Assembly: GCF_003664185.1 (NCBI RefSeq)
Contig: NZ_RCCS01000006.1
Span: 248,001-312,000, forward strand
DNA: 64,000 nt
Origin: Tenacibaculum discolor
GTDB taxonomy: Bacteria > Bacteroidota > Bacteroidia > Flavobacteriales > Flavobacteriaceae
Direction: 5' to 3'
Each line of letters begins with the position of its first letter. The stretch's first letter is position 1. The notes beneath the pieces were generated by a model. It did not search any database, had not been told where the DNA came from, and saw only the letters and a program-made list of their open reading frames with translations. A program made the translations under genes and the position numbers. Below, in pieces: positions 50,921 to 61,700 of this stretch.

Positions 50921-51529
50921 ATGAAAAAAGCAATTTTTATTTTATGCCTTCTAATAGGAGGCTCTCAATTAGCACAAAGCCAAATTCAAGGAGGTCTAAA
51001 AGGTGGTATCAACTACAACTCTGATTCTTTTTCTGATGTAAAAGACGACGTCTTTGGTGGAGCAAAAAGCAAAACAGGTTTTCACGCTGGTGCTTGGTTA
51101 CGTATAAAATTACCTACTACAGGTTTATATATTAGACCTGAATTGGTATATACGCAATTAAGTAACGAAGTTCAATATAAGCCTACCGCTACAGTAACAA
51201 CTTATGATATTCAAAAAATAGACGTTCCTGTTTTATTAGGATTTAACTTTTTAAAGGTAGGACATGTTTTTGCAGGACCTTCTTTTCAGTATATTTTAGA
51301 TTCTGATTTTGATATTGAAGACCTTAAACAAGTAGACTCTGATGGTTTTTCTGTTGGATTACAATTAGGTGCTGGTGTTGAGCTTGGTAAATTAGGATTA
51401 GATGTACGTTGGGAAAGAGCTTTATCAGATACTGAAGCTGAATTTGTAGATTCTAATGTTAATGTGGGAAACGTAAATTTTGATACTCGTGTTAATCAAA
51501 TTATTGTAGGTTTATCATATAGATTCTAA
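50921..51529 (+). CDS. PorT-family outer membrane beta-barrel protein
   Basis: A 202-residue barrel: signal MKKAIFILCLLIGGSQLAQS, then GGLKGGINYNSDSF, FHAGAWLRIKLPTTGLYIRP, KIDVPVLLGFNFLKVGHVFA and the C-terminal QIIVGLSYRF with final Phe. Typical PorT/OMP_b-brl_2 arrangement. Structural or secretion-related role unknown. Confidence 0.9.
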   Translation: MKKAIFILCLLIGGSQLAQSQIQGGLKGGINYNSDSFSDVKDDVFGGAKSKTGFHAGAWLRIKLPTTGLYIRPELVYTQLSNEVQYKPTATVTTYDIQKIDVPVLLGFNFLKVGHVFAGPSFQYILDSDFDIEDLKQVDSDGFSVGLQLGAGVELGKLGLDVRWERALSDTEAEFVDSNVNVGNVNFDTRVNQIIVGLSYRF

Positions 51530-51552
51530 AAGCTCTTGAAGTTTTAAGAATA

Positions 51553-51586
51553 AAAAAACCGAAGTTTTAAACTTCGGTTTTTTTAT
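51553..51586. terminator. Bidirectional terminator
   Basis: AAAAACCGAAGTTT pairs with AAACTTCGGTTTTT, between the barrel gene and the FKBP gene. Confidence 0.88.
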
Positions 51587-51602
51587 TTATACTTTTTTAT
51601 AC

Positions 51603-52481
51603 CTAAAAAATATCTCTATTTAAATAATCAGGAACATTAGGTTTATTTGGATCACTAAAGTCATTTGCTGGGTTTCCGTCTCCATTTTTATCCTCATCTT
51701 TTGATAAAACACCATCACCGTCATCATCAGTATCTAAATAATTAGGCACACCGTCTCCGTCTGTATCATCATTTCTAGGATTTCCATCACCATCTAAATC
51801 TTCTTTTATTGTGGCTACACCATCTTGATCATCATCAGTATCAGCTATTATATCCCAAAGTTCAAAATAAAATATTAAATTTTGATTTGGTCCAATTGAA
51901 CCATCTCTACTTCCAGTATTTCTATACCCAAGTCCAGAAGGGATAAATAAAATTCCTTTACCTCCGTTTGCATAATCAATTGGCTCATTGTCAACTGTAA
52001 TATTATCTCCTCCTTTAAAATGAACAAAACTATAAGTCCAACCTCTAATAACATTATTTAAAGAAAACCAAGTAGTGTTTTTATCAAAATCTGGACTTAA
52101 ACTGTCTTTTCTAATGATTCGTTGTCCTCTATATTTAGCATAAACAGAGTCCATTACTGTTGGAAAACCTTTATCCTCTTCTGGAGTACCTACTCTATTT
52201 ACATAGTAATAAAGTTTATAATTAATATCATTTTCAGTTACTTCTTTAGTCACTAACTTAACATCATCAAATAATGATGTTTCATTATTGGTAATAGGCT
52301 TAACTGAATCTAAAACCTCATTATAATAGTTGCTCTTCAAAAATGCAACCAAAGAGTCATTATCAATTATAGCTTGTGCCTCATGGTCAAAATTATCAAC
52401 GGGTGAGTTGCTATCACTTCCACAAGCATACAAAAGAGTACCTACAATGGCAGTACAAAGTAAATGTTTAAATTTTATCAT
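51603..52481 (-). CDS. FKBP-type peptidyl-prolyl isomerase lipoprotein with calcium-binding repeats
   Basis: A 292-residue lipoprotein: signal with Cys20 (LLYACGSD), a region of unknown fold, an FKBP domain (about 95-215: [56 protein letters not shown]), then a tail of thrombospondin-3-like DxDxDG repeats ([20 protein letters not shown]). Related to the GldI/FKBP lipoproteins that assist type 9 secretion and gliding, but the Ca-binding tail is distinctive. Confidence 0.88.
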   Translation of the reverse strand: MIKFKHLLCTAIVGTLLYACGSDSNSPVDNFDHEAQAIIDNDSLVAFLKSNYYNEVLDSVKPITNNETSLFDDVKLVTKEVTENDINYKLYYYVNRVGTPEEDKGFPTVMDSVYAKYRGQRIIRKDSLSPDFDKNTTWFSLNNVIRGWTYSFVHFKGGDNITVDNEPIDYANGGKGILFIPSGLGYRNTGSRDGSIGPNQNLIFYFELWDIIADTDDDQDGVATIKEDLDGDGNPRNDDTDGDGVPNYLDTDDDGDGVLSKDEDKNGDGNPANDFSDPNKPNVPDYLNRDIF

Positions 52482-52560
52482 TTAATTCAGAAATTTTAAC
52501 GCGCAATTTACCATTTTTATACCTTTGTAAAAAACGAAACGATAAAAATTAACTTTTTAT

Positions 52561-52950
52561 ATGAGAATTGACAAATATTTGTGGTGCATTCGCTTATTTA
52601 AAACCCGTAGTATTGCCACAGATGCTTGTAAAAAAGGGCATATTAAAATAGAGGGTACTAACCTTAAACCTTCAAAAGAAATATTCGGTAATGAAGAAAT
52701 TACCATCCGTAAAAATCAAATAAATTACAAAATAAAAGTTATAGACATCCCTCCCAACCGTGTTGGGGCTAAATTGGTTGATTTATACAGAAAAGATTTA
52801 ACCCCAAAAGAAGAGTTTGAAAAAACTGAGTTATTAAAATACGCAAAGGACTATTATCGTAAAAAAGGAACAGGACGTCCTACAAAAAAAGATCGTCGTG
52901 ATATTGACGATTATTATGATGATTCTAATAAAAATGATGTTAATTTGTAA
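52561..52950 (+). CDS. hslR: S4-domain RNA-binding protein, Hsp15 family
   Basis: A 129-residue protein: S4 domain at the N-terminus (MRIDKYLWCIRLFKTRSIAT, CKKGHIKIEG) and a basic-acidic tail. Hsp15 binds free 50S subunits carrying nascent chains and feeds ribosome recycling. First of a short plus-strand pair with the phosphoribosyltransferase gene 30 bp later. Confidence 0.93.
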   Translation: MRIDKYLWCIRLFKTRSIATDACKKGHIKIEGTNLKPSKEIFGNEEITIRKNQINYKIKVIDIPPNRVGAKLVDLYRKDLTPKEEFEKTELLKYAKDYYRKKGTGRPTKKDRRDIDDYYDDSNKNDVNL

Positions 52951-52980
52951 TTCCAATTTAAGTTAAAATTAGCTAATAAA

Positions 52981-53484
52981 ATGACTGAAGTAAACAATAT
53001 CATCTTAAACAATACTCAGGTTGAACAAAAAATTCGTCGAATAGCCTTTCAAATCTATGAAAGTAACAGTAACGAAACAGAAATTATTATTGCTGGTATT
53101 GCTGATAATGGATATTTTTTAGCAGAAAAAATTTCAACTGTTTTAAGTCAAGTTTCTCCTATAAAAGTAACATTATGTAAAGTTTCTATTGATAAGAAAA
53201 AACCTATCAGTCCAATCACTACCTCTATTAGTAGTGAAGAGTACCAAAATAAAGCATTAGTTTTAGTTGATGATGTTTTAAACTCAGGAACCACTTTAAT
53301 ATACGGAGTTAAGCATTTCTTAGAGGTTCCTTTAAAACGATTTAAAACTGCTGTGCTAGTAAACAGAAATCATAAAAAATACCCTGTTAAAGCAGACTTT
53401 AAAGGTATATCTTTATCAACCTCTATTAAGGAGCATGTAGTTGTTGAATTTAAGAGTAATGAAACATTTGCTTATTTAACTTAA
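52981..53484 (+). CDS. Phosphoribosyltransferase family protein
   Basis: A 167-residue type I PRTase: the PRPP loop is ALVLVDDVLNSGTTLIYG, with the N-terminal EIIIAGIADNGYFLAEKI as PPi loop. Close to PyrR-like bifunctional regulators, but no RNA-binding evidence can be read. Its 3' end overlaps the convergent aroK gene by 9 bp. Confidence 0.88.
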   Translation: MTEVNNIILNNTQVEQKIRRIAFQIYESNSNETEIIIAGIADNGYFLAEKISTVLSQVSPIKVTLCKVSIDKKKPISPITTSISSEEYQNKALVLVDDVLNSGTTLIYGVKHFLEVPLKRFKTAVLVNRNHKKYPVKADFKGISLSTSIKEHVVVEFKSNETFAYLT

Positions 53485-53994
53485 TATAGATTGTAAGTCT
53501 TCTATAGCTTCATTAACAGTTTTATTATCTACAGTTACTTTATAATTAGCTTGATTATAAAAATAACTTCGTTCAAATAGGTGTTTTGCAACGAATTCTG
53601 CTAACTCTTCTTTATTTAAGCGAGCAACTAGTGGACGTTTACTTTTTTCGTTTATCAATCTATCTACAATGGTATTTATGCTCGTTTTTAAATACACCGA
53701 TTTCACATCGTTGAAACTTAATAACACATCCATATTTCCTGCATAACAAGGTGTACCTCCACCTAAAGACAGTATAAAGTTCCCTTCCTGTTCCAAAAGT
53801 TCTTTTAAATATATATGTTCTTGTTTCCTAAAGTAAATTTCTCCTTTCTGTTCAAAAATCTCAGAAACTGTTTTTCTTTCCTTTTTTTCTATGTATTCAT
53901 CTAAATCTATAAATGAAATTTGCTTTTTTTCGGCTAAAATTCGTCCAATTGTCGATTTTCCGCTCGCCATATATCCTAATAATACAATTTTCAT
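53476..53994 (-). CDS. aroK: Shikimate kinase
   Basis: A 172-residue kinase making shikimate-3-phosphate for aromatic amino acids: Walker A GYMASGKSTIGRIL, FIDLDEYIE (shikimate Asp), ILSLGGGTPCY and RPLVARL. Full length. Convergent with the PRTase gene. Confidence 0.95.
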   Translation of the reverse strand: MKIVLLGYMASGKSTIGRILAEKKQISFIDLDEYIEKKERKTVSEIFEQKGEIYFRKQEHIYLKELLEQEGNFILSLGGGTPCYAGNMDVLLSFNDVKSVYLKTSINTIVDRLINEKSKRPLVARLNKEELAEFVAKHLFERSYFYNQANYKVTVDNKTVNEAIEDLQSILS

Positions 53995-54101
53995 AAACTA
54001 GTAATTAAGCAGTTACAAATATGAGTAAAAAATATTACAAAAAAGCTTTTTTGATTTAAAGAACAGTTGTATATTTGCAACCGCTTTCACAAAGAAGCAA
54101 T

Positions 54102-54174
54102 GACCGGGTAGCTCAGTTGGTAGAGCATCTCCCTTTTAAGGAGAGGGTCCTGGGTTCGAGCCCCAGCCCGGTCA
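54102..54174 (+). tRNA. tRNA-Lys (anticodon TTT)
   Basis: Complete cloverleaf: acceptor GACCGGG/CCCGGTC, D-arm GCTCAGTTGGTAGAGC, anticodon arm TCTCC-CTTTTAA-GGAGA, T-arm with GGTTCGAGCCC. No encoded CCA. Confidence 0.97.
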
Positions 54175-54211
54175 CAAAAAGTTAAGCATTTGCTTAACTT
54201 TTTTAGTTTAT

Positions 54212-54294
54212 GCACGTATGGCGGAATTGGTAGACGCGCAGGCTTGAGGGGCTTGTTTCCAACGGAAGTGCAGGTTCGACTCCTGTTACGTGCA
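54212..54294 (+). tRNA. tRNA-Leu (anticodon GAG)
   Basis: Acceptor GCACGTA/TACGTGC, D-arm GGCGGAATTGGTAGACGC, anticodon arm CAGGC-TTGAGGG-GCTTG, a long variable arm, T-arm CAGGTTCGACTCCTG. A useful linear comparison for the permuted Leu-type module at 14386-14475. Confidence 0.97.
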
Positions 54295-54295
54295 C

Positions 54296-54332
54296 AAAAA
54301 AGCACAATACATTTCTTGTATTGTGCTTTTTT
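54296..54332 (+). terminator. Terminator of the tRNA transcript
   Basis: AGCACAATACA pairs with TGTATTGTGCT across TTTCT, followed by a T run. Confidence 0.9.
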
Positions 54333-54377
54333 ACTTCTGTAAAGTTCCAATAATATCAATTTTATATATAAATAAAA

Positions 54378-54401
54378 CAAGGAGACTAAAAAGCCTCCTT
54401 G
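54378..54401 (-). terminator. Terminator of the cytolysin gene
   Basis: CAAGGAG pairs with CTCCTTG; on the minus strand it is followed by TTTTATTTAT, after the stop at 54425. Confidence 0.65.
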
Positions 54402-54424
54402 CATTAAATTATATACTTAATTAT

Positions 54425-56143
54425 TTAGTTTATAATATATGTGTTATAATCTAAATAACAGGTATCTCCTTGAACTATAGTTCTTACTCCATTCCATGTT
54501 TGATTATGAAAACCATCTCCTACTGTATAATTATCTACATACGGATTGTGTCTTGTATAATCTTCCCATTTCTTTGTACTAAGGTTATACTCGTACTCAT
54601 TATAAGCCTTTTCCCCACCTGTATAAACATAACATCCAGAATCGCACTCTCCTACTACAGAAACTATTCTAAAGCGTTCACCTGCTTTTGCCTTTACCAT
54701 AAAGTCTATTACTTCTCCATCAGCTACACTTCTTTTTTTACCAAATTTATAATAGTCTAAACCTATATGATCTTCAATTCCGTACCCCCAGTAAATTTTC
54801 TCTCCTACTGAATGCCAAGATCCTAATTCTTGATTATATTTTTCTACATAAAATCTACCAAAAAGCTCACCTCCACTAGTTCCATGATCGCTTCCATATA
54901 ATGCCACATTTGTTGGGTCTACTCTTATTTTGTCATAATACGCTAAATCACATTCTCTGATTATATACTCTAAATTTGAGCTTACTTTAAAAGGCTTATT
55001 ATCGTATGTATAATTTACTTTATAAGAAATCGGGTATCCTGGATTATTAACTGACACCTCTGCTCCTTCTTTCAGAAAATCAACAACTCTATCTAAATTA
55101 TTAGCCATAGCTGCTAAAGATGATGCTATTCCAGAAGTAGCATTTCCTCCTAATTGCTTTACTTTAACAGTAGACTCACTAAAAATAGATTTATATCTTG
55201 CTTTTAATTCTGCATTTGCTTCTGTTCCTACTGCTTTATAAGCAAAATTCAGTGCTGCTTCAACTTCTTTAGCACTACTACTAGATTCGTAAATTAACGT
55301 ATATAGTTTTCCATAAGTTACTGATTCTATGTATGAAGATGGGTTTTGTTGATCTTCACTTACCTCTAAATAATCAGTAACATAAGGTTTTAATCTATCT
55401 GGAGAAACATTATTATTCAACCATCCATTTCTTCCTATAATACCTTCTTTTGGAGACACTGAAGCTGTAAAAAAGCGTTGTTTCAAAGTAACTGCATACC
55501 TGGTTTTCTGGGTAGAGAAATCTAATCCAAAACTACCTGACACATTTACACTAGGCCCAGAATACCCTGCATTTAAAGATAATTGAAATTGCTTTTCATC
55601 ATGAATTCTTTGAATACTAATATCAAAACTAGCAGGAAAGTTAGCTTCACTCTTATAATAAGCATTTAAAATATAGTTTAAATTGTCTTGAACTTTTCCT
55701 GGTGTTGGTTCTTCTATTATTCTTGAAGTAGAAGCAGATGTTCCTGACAACACATTAACTCTTACCTCCAAAGGATTCCTATCTTCTCCAAAAATAGGTA
55801 TAGACACTGGAGCCCCTTCTTGTATAGATCTTGCAGCCACCAAATTACCAGGCCATAATAAAGAACTATTAGCATCCAGAATAAAAAAATCTGAATCTGT
55901 TTGAGTAAATGACACTTCTTTATCAACACAATTCTCTTCTACAGCTACTTCTTTAGCTTTAGAAGAAGTGTTGTCATACAGTTCATTAATTTTCAAATTA
56001 TGAATACCATCAGGGGTATCGGACGTTATAAATTGAGCTATTTGCTCTTTACTAGAATTTATTTCAGAATTATGTAATAGATCGTCGTTTTGACATGAAA
56101 TAATTGAAAAAAGGGTTAATCCAAATATTTTTAGATTTTTCAT
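54425..56143 (-). CDS. Cholesterol-dependent-cytolysin-like pore-forming lipoprotein
   Basis: A 572-residue member of the thiol-activated cytolysin family (CDC/CDCL). A short signal with lipobox SIISC (Cys17) is followed by an N-terminal region to about 100. Then comes the MACPF/CDC core: DNLNYILNAYYKSEANFPA, FDISIQRIHDEKQFQLSLNA, KQRFFTASVSPKEGIIGRNG, SYIESVTYGKLYTLIYESSS and KVKQLGGNATSG. The undecapeptide position reads VGECDSGCYVY, lacking the Trp-rich loop of cholesterol binders, so the target lipid must differ. Bacteroidetes CDCLs act as pore formers against other cells. Monocistronic, surface-anchored or secreted. Confidence 0.85.
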   Translation of the reverse strand: MKNLKIFGLTLFSIISCQNDDLLHNSEINSSKEQIAQFITSDTPDGIHNLKINELYDNTSSKAKEVAVEENCVDKEVSFTQTDSDFFILDANSSLLWPGNLVAARSIQEGAPVSIPIFGEDRNPLEVRVNVLSGTSASTSRIIEEPTPGKVQDNLNYILNAYYKSEANFPASFDISIQRIHDEKQFQLSLNAGYSGPSVNVSGSFGLDFSTQKTRYAVTLKQRFFTASVSPKEGIIGRNGWLNNNVSPDRLKPYVTDYLEVSEDQQNPSSYIESVTYGKLYTLIYESSSSAKEVEAALNFAYKAVGTEANAELKARYKSIFSESTVKVKQLGGNATSGIASSLAAMANNLDRVVDFLKEGAEVSVNNPGYPISYKVNYTYDNKPFKVSSNLEYIIRECDLAYYDKIRVDPTNVALYGSDHGTSGGELFGRFYVEKYNQELGSWHSVGEKIYWGYGIEDHIGLDYYKFGKKRSVADGEVIDFMVKAKAGERFRIVSVVGECDSGCYVYTGGEKAYNEYEYNLSTKKWEDYTRHNPYVDNYTVGDGFHNQTWNGVRTIVQGDTCYLDYNTYIIN

Positions 56144-56365
56144 TTATTTATTTTTTAAATTTAACATTGTACTAATTAAGACCTCGAGGAGTAATTAAAC
56201 AATCTCAAATATATTTCCCCTACTTTTTTATATCTTTTTTTTTATTATACACATATATTTATGCTTTTATTTATTAATTATTATCAAAAAACACACATAA
56301 CCAAACAATAATTAATTTCACAAATTATTAACTAGTACAAAGCCTATTATTCTTATTTTCGCCTT

Positions 56366-57148
56366 ATGCAAAAACAATTATTATTTCTAGTAGCAATAGT
56401 ATTTAGTATATCTATTCAAGCGCAAAACAAACTAAAAGGACAAATAATAGACTCTGAGTCTAAAAAACCTTTAAGTGCAGCTCATATCTTAAACCTTAAC
56501 AGTGTTGTAGGTACTATAACAAATGAAAAAGGCCTTTTTGACCTTGTTGCACAAGCAAATGATACTGTATTGGTTTCTTATTTAGGGTACTCCTCAATAA
56601 AACTGAAGATTACAAATGATCTTTTAAAAGGTAATGAGGTTGTTATCTCTTTAGAAGAAAAACCAGAAGAAGTAAAGGAAGTTGTTATTAAATCTACTGA
56701 ACTTATAGGAGTGCTAGAAGTAGATGTTAAACAAGTTCCAAAAGATCGCTTTACAAGAATACATATTAATGGACTACCTCAGACTTATGAAGTTGGAAGA
56801 CCTCAAAAAATCTCCTCTCCTATAGCTAAACTATTAAATCCAGTTGATTTAGTATATAACCTATTTGGTAAAAAACCTAAACAGCTTAAAAAACTAAAAA
56901 AGCTTAAAAAGGAAGATGATTTACGAAAAATGCTAGCAGGTAAGTTTGATCGTGAAGTTATGATGGAATACCTAGAAATGGATAGAGCTGAATTAAACAA
57001 ACTACTGTCTGATTGTAACTACTCTGAATATTTTATAAAAAAAGCTAGTGATTTACAATTAATAGAAGCTGTCTTGAATTGTTACGAAAACTATAAAACA
57101 ACAAAAAAAGGAAAAATAGAGAGAAATAGAATACCTGACAAAAATTGA
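56366..57148 (+). CDS. Secreted protein with CarboxypepD_reg (CNA-B-like) domain
   Basis: A 260-residue protein: signal ending IQAQ, then a carboxypeptidase-regulatory-like beta-sandwich (KLKGQIIDSESKKPLSAAHI, VGTITNEKGLFDLVAQANDT, VSYLGYSSIKLKI), then a Lys-rich helical region with no recognised domain. The N-terminal part is what TonB-dependent receptors use before the plug, but there is no receptor barrel. Function unknown; frequent in flavobacteria. Confidence 0.82.
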   Translation: MQKQLLFLVAIVFSISIQAQNKLKGQIIDSESKKPLSAAHILNLNSVVGTITNEKGLFDLVAQANDTVLVSYLGYSSIKLKITNDLLKGNEVVISLEEKPEEVKEVVIKSTELIGVLEVDVKQVPKDRFTRIHINGLPQTYEVGRPQKISSPIAKLLNPVDLVYNLFGKKPKQLKKLKKLKKEDDLRKMLAGKFDREVMMEYLEMDRAELNKLLSDCNYSEYFIKKASDLQLIEAVLNCYENYKTTKKGKIERNRIPDKN

Positions 57149-57227
57149 TTTTTATGTTAAAAAAATAGGGTAACTCATATTTTATCTGTTATATTGTTTA
57201 TAGATTAACAAATAATTACATTAAATA

Positions 57228-58679
57228 ATGAGAAAAATCATATTACTATCTTTTGCTTTTACGCTTTTTTTAAATTGTAGTAAGGATGATAAAATAGCTG
57301 AACCTGCAGAAAACGTCACACTAAACAACAAAGTAAACAACTTTGTGTGGAAAGCAATGAATTCATGGTATAATTGGCAAGAAAAAGTTCCTAATTTAGC
57401 AGATAGTAAAGATGATAACATTAATGATTATTACACCTACTTAAACTCTCATAGTACTCCTAGTTCTTTATTTGAAAGTCTAAAACACGCGGATGACGAT
57501 TTTTCATGGTTTATAGAAGACTATGTTGCACAACAACAACAATTTCAGGGAACTTCAAAAACTTTTGGTTTTAGACCTAGCCTTGTAAAAGTTGGTACTA
57601 CTGATTATGTTGTGATATATATAGAACATGTATCAAAAGGTTCTCCTGCAGATTTGGCAGGATTTAAAAGAGGAGATATAATCAATGCCATTAATGGGAC
57701 TGTAATGACCGTTAGTAATTATAAAACTGTACTTAACGGATATTACCAAGAAACTTCTGAATTTTCTTTCACAGAAAAAGATGGCACAACCCTTAAAGAA
57801 AAGAAAACTATAACACAAGCTGTCGTATCTGATAACCCAGTACATTTGACTAAAGTTTTTGATAATATTAATGGTAAAAAGGTTGGTTACTTACTTTATA
57901 ATGGTTTTAGGTCATCTTATAATGATGAATTAAATGCTGCTTTTGCTGAATTAAAGTCTGCAGGTATTCAAGAACTAGTACTGGATTTAAGAATTAATGG
58001 TGGAGGATCTGTGGAAACATCTGCTTATTTAGCTAGTATGATACATGAAGAAGCAGGCAAAGATAAATTTGCTGAATTAAAATTTAACAAGAAACACGCT
58101 CAATACAATGAACCTTATTATTTTAATAACACTTTAAATGTTTATGGAACTGATGGAAAAAAGACTAGTGAAGAAACTATAAATAGGTTATCAGGTATAA
58201 ACAAACTATATGTTTTAACTTCTGGTAGTACTGCATCAGCAAGTGAAATGATTATAAATGGATTACGCCCTTTTATTGAAGTTAAGTTAATAGGAACTAA
58301 AACAGTAGGTAAAAATGAAGGGTCAATAACATTATATGACTCACCTACTAGTGATTATACTAATGTAAACGCAGCCAACTCAGCTCATAAAATGGCTATG
58401 CAACCTATTGTTTTTCAGATATACAATAAACTTGGGCAAAATGATTATGGTGATGGATTTGAACCTAGTATTTTAATTGAAGAATGGAAGCATTGGGATA
58501 ACATCTTGCCTTTTGGAGACGAAAATGAAATAGTCTTAAAAACAGCTTTAGATGATATAAGAGGGGTTTCTGCTAAATCATTGTATGAAGTAAAAAGTTT
58601 TGAACGTATTAAAACAAATATATCAACAAATAAGTTCGAACAAGAAATGTATGTTGATAGTCATTATTTTAACAAATAA
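57228..58679 (+). CDS. S41-family C-terminal processing protease, lipoprotein
   Basis: A 483-residue serine protease: lipoprotein signal (LFLNCSKDD, Cys17), helical N-terminal cap, PDZ domain (about 125-205: HVSKGSPADLAGFKRGDIIN), and the S41 core with LRINGGGSVETSAYLA, catalytic SGSTASASEM (Ser in TASAS) and TVGKNEGSITL (Lys). Cleaves envelope proteins near their C-termini; substrates unknown. Confidence 0.92.
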   Translation: MRKIILLSFAFTLFLNCSKDDKIAEPAENVTLNNKVNNFVWKAMNSWYNWQEKVPNLADSKDDNINDYYTYLNSHSTPSSLFESLKHADDDFSWFIEDYVAQQQQFQGTSKTFGFRPSLVKVGTTDYVVIYIEHVSKGSPADLAGFKRGDIINAINGTVMTVSNYKTVLNGYYQETSEFSFTEKDGTTLKEKKTITQAVVSDNPVHLTKVFDNINGKKVGYLLYNGFRSSYNDELNAAFAELKSAGIQELVLDLRINGGGSVETSAYLASMIHEEAGKDKFAELKFNKKHAQYNEPYYFNNTLNVYGTDGKKTSEETINRLSGINKLYVLTSGSTASASEMIINGLRPFIEVKLIGTKTVGKNEGSITLYDSPTSDYTNVNAANSAHKMAMQPIVFQIYNKLGQNDYGDGFEPSILIEEWKHWDNILPFGDENEIVLKTALDDIRGVSAKSLYEVKSFERIKTNISTNKFEQEMYVDSHYFNK

Positions 58680-58691
58680 AATAATATAAGA

Positions 58692-58720
58692 AAAAGCAGC
58701 AAAATTTTGCTGCTTTTTTT
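58692..58720 (+). terminator. Terminator of the S41 protease gene
   Basis: AAAAGCAGCAAAA pairs directly with TTTTGCTGCTTTT, followed by T; 26 bp after the stop. Confidence 0.82.
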
Positions 58721-58790
58721 ATGCTTCTATTTCATCCAAAAGAATTAAATTTACGCCTTTAAAACAACACACAAACACAACTATAACATA

Positions 58791-61700
58791 ATGATTCATT
58801 TCTTTGGAAACGTAAACAGTAAAATATTTGCTGTTCAAACAACAGAAGAATTAACATCTGAAACAATTTCGAAGTTAACTTGGTTATTTGGCAACCAACC
58901 GAAAATAAACGCGGCGTCTCTCGACGCCTTTTTTGTTGGGCCTAGAGCAGCAATGATTACTCCATGGAGTACCAATGCTGTTGAAATAACACAGAACATG
59001 GGAATTACTGGAATTATCAGAATTGAAGAGTTTGAAGCAGTAACTGATAACTTTTCTGATTTTGACCCAATGATATCTCAAAAGTTTAGTGGATTAAACC
59101 AAGAAACTTTTACAATTGATATTCAACCTGAGCCAATTTTAGATATTGATGATATCGCTGCTTATAATGAGCAAGAAGGTTTGGCTTTAAGTAATGAAGA
59201 AATTACTTATTTAGAAGAAGTTGCTACTAAAATTGGTAGAAAATTAACCGATTCTGAAGTATTTGGATTCTCTCAAGTAAACTCAGAACACTGTCGTCAT
59301 AAAATTTTTAATGGAACTTTTGTTATTGATGGGGAAGAAATGCCTACTTCATTATTCAAATTAATTAAAGAAACATCAAAGCAAAATCCAAACGATATTG
59401 TTTCTGCATATAAAGACAATGTTGCTTTTGTAAAGGGACCAAAAGTGGAGCAATTTGCTCCGAAAAGTGCAGATAAACCTGATTTTTACGAAACAAAAAA
59501 GTTTGAATCAGTTATTTCATTAAAAGCTGAAACACACAACTTCCCTACTACTGTAGAACCTTTTAACGGTGCTGCAACAGGATCAGGAGGTGAAATCCGT
59601 GATAGATTAGCTGGTGGAAAAGGATCTTTACCATTAGCAGGTACTGCCGTTTATATGACTTCTTACTCTCGTTTAGAGGAGAATCGTCCTTGGGAAAAAG
59701 GAATGGATGAACGTAAATGGTTATATCAAACTCCAATGGATATCTTAATCAAAGCTTCTAACGGAGCATCTGATTTTGGTAATAAGTTCGGTCAACCATT
59801 AATTTGTGGTTCTGTCTTAACTTTTGAACATGAAGAAGATGCTCGCAAACTTGGTTTCGACAAAGTGATCATGCAAGCAGGTGGTATTGGATATGGTAAA
59901 AAAGAACAAGCATTAAAAGATACTCCACAAGAAGGAGATAAAATAGTAATTCTTGGAGGTGAAAACTACCGTATTGGTATGGGAGGAGCTGCGGTTTCTT
60001 CTGCTGATACTGGAGAATTTTCTTCAGGAATCGAGTTAAACGCTGTTCAGCGTTCAAATCCAGAGATGCAAAAACGTGCTGCTAATGCTGTTCGTGGTAT
60101 GGTAGAAAGTGAAGAGAACTTTATTGTTTCTATTCATGATCACGGAGCAGGTGGACACTTAAATTGTTTATCAGAATTAGTAGAAGATACTGGTGGAAAC
60201 ATCGATTTAGATAAATTACCAGTGGGTGATCCTACATTATCTGATAAAGAGATTATAGGTAATGAATCACAAGAGCGTATGGGGCTAGTCATTGCTGAAA
60301 AACATATTGATACCCTTAATAAAATAGCTGAACGTGAGCGTTCACCAATGTACACTGTTGGTGATGTTACTGGAGATCATCGTTTTACTTTTGAATCTAA
60401 AACCAATGGTAATAAGCCTATGGATTTAGCTTTAGAAGATATGTTTGGGAGCTCTCCAAAAACAATCATGACTGATAAAACAGTTGACAGAAACTACGCT
60501 GACCTAAATTATTCGAAAGAAAACTTTACCAAATATTTAGAGCAGGTACTACAATTAGAAGCCGTAGCTTGTAAAGATTGGTTAACCAATAAAGTTGACC
60601 GTTGTGTTGGAGGAAAAGTAGCTAAGCAACAATGTGTTGGTTCCTTACAAATTCCATTGAACAATGTAGGTGTGATGGCATTAGATTATAAAGGAAAAGA
60701 AGGTATTGCTACTACCATTGGGCACTCTCCTATTTCTGGGTTAATTGATCCTGAAGCCGGAAGTAAAAACTCAATCGCTGAAGCTTTAACCAATATTGTA
60801 TGGGCTCCTTTAAAAGATGGTTTACAATCAGTTTCTTTATCTGCAAACTGGATGTGGCCTTGTAAAAATGAAGGTGAAGATGCTCGTTTATACAAAGCTG
60901 TAAAAGCTATTTCTGATTTTTCTATCGATTTAGGAATCAATGTTCCAACAGGGAAAGATTCTTTATCTATGAAACAGAAATATCCGAATGAAGAAGTAAT
61001 TTCACCAGGTACTGTAGTTATTTCAGCTGCAGCTAACTGTAACGATATTAATAAAGTAGTAGAACCTGTTTTACAACCTAACAAAGGAGATATATACTAC
61101 ATCAATTTATCGCAAGATGATTTTAAATTAGGAGGTAGTTCGTTTGCGCAAATAGTAAACAAAATAGGGAACTCCGCTCCTACTATTACTAATAATGAAT
61201 TCTTTAAATCAGCATTTAATGTTTTACAGAATTTAATAAAAGAAGGAAAAATTGTCGCAGGTCACGATGTTGCATCTGGAGGATTAATTACTACCTTATT
61301 AGAATTGTGTTTTGCTGATGTAAATGTGAGTGCAAACTTAGATTTATCTGCTTTAAAAGAAACTGACAGTATTAAATTATTATTTGCTGAAAACTCAGGA
61401 ATTGTTTTCCAAGCCGTAGATTCTTCTGTAGAACAAGTTTTAACTGATAATAATATTGAATTCTTTAAGATTGGTTCGGTAACAGAATCAGATCGATTAA
61501 ATATTAAAAACGGAACTGATATTTTTACTTTATCTGTTGCTGAGCTAAGAGATACATGGTATAAGACTTCTTATTTATTAGATCAAAAACAAACAGCTAA
61601 TGGTTTAGCTAAAGATCGTTTTGATAATTATAAGAATCAACCATTACAATATACATTCCCAACTAATTTTACAGGAAAATTAGCTGATGCAGTTGGTACT

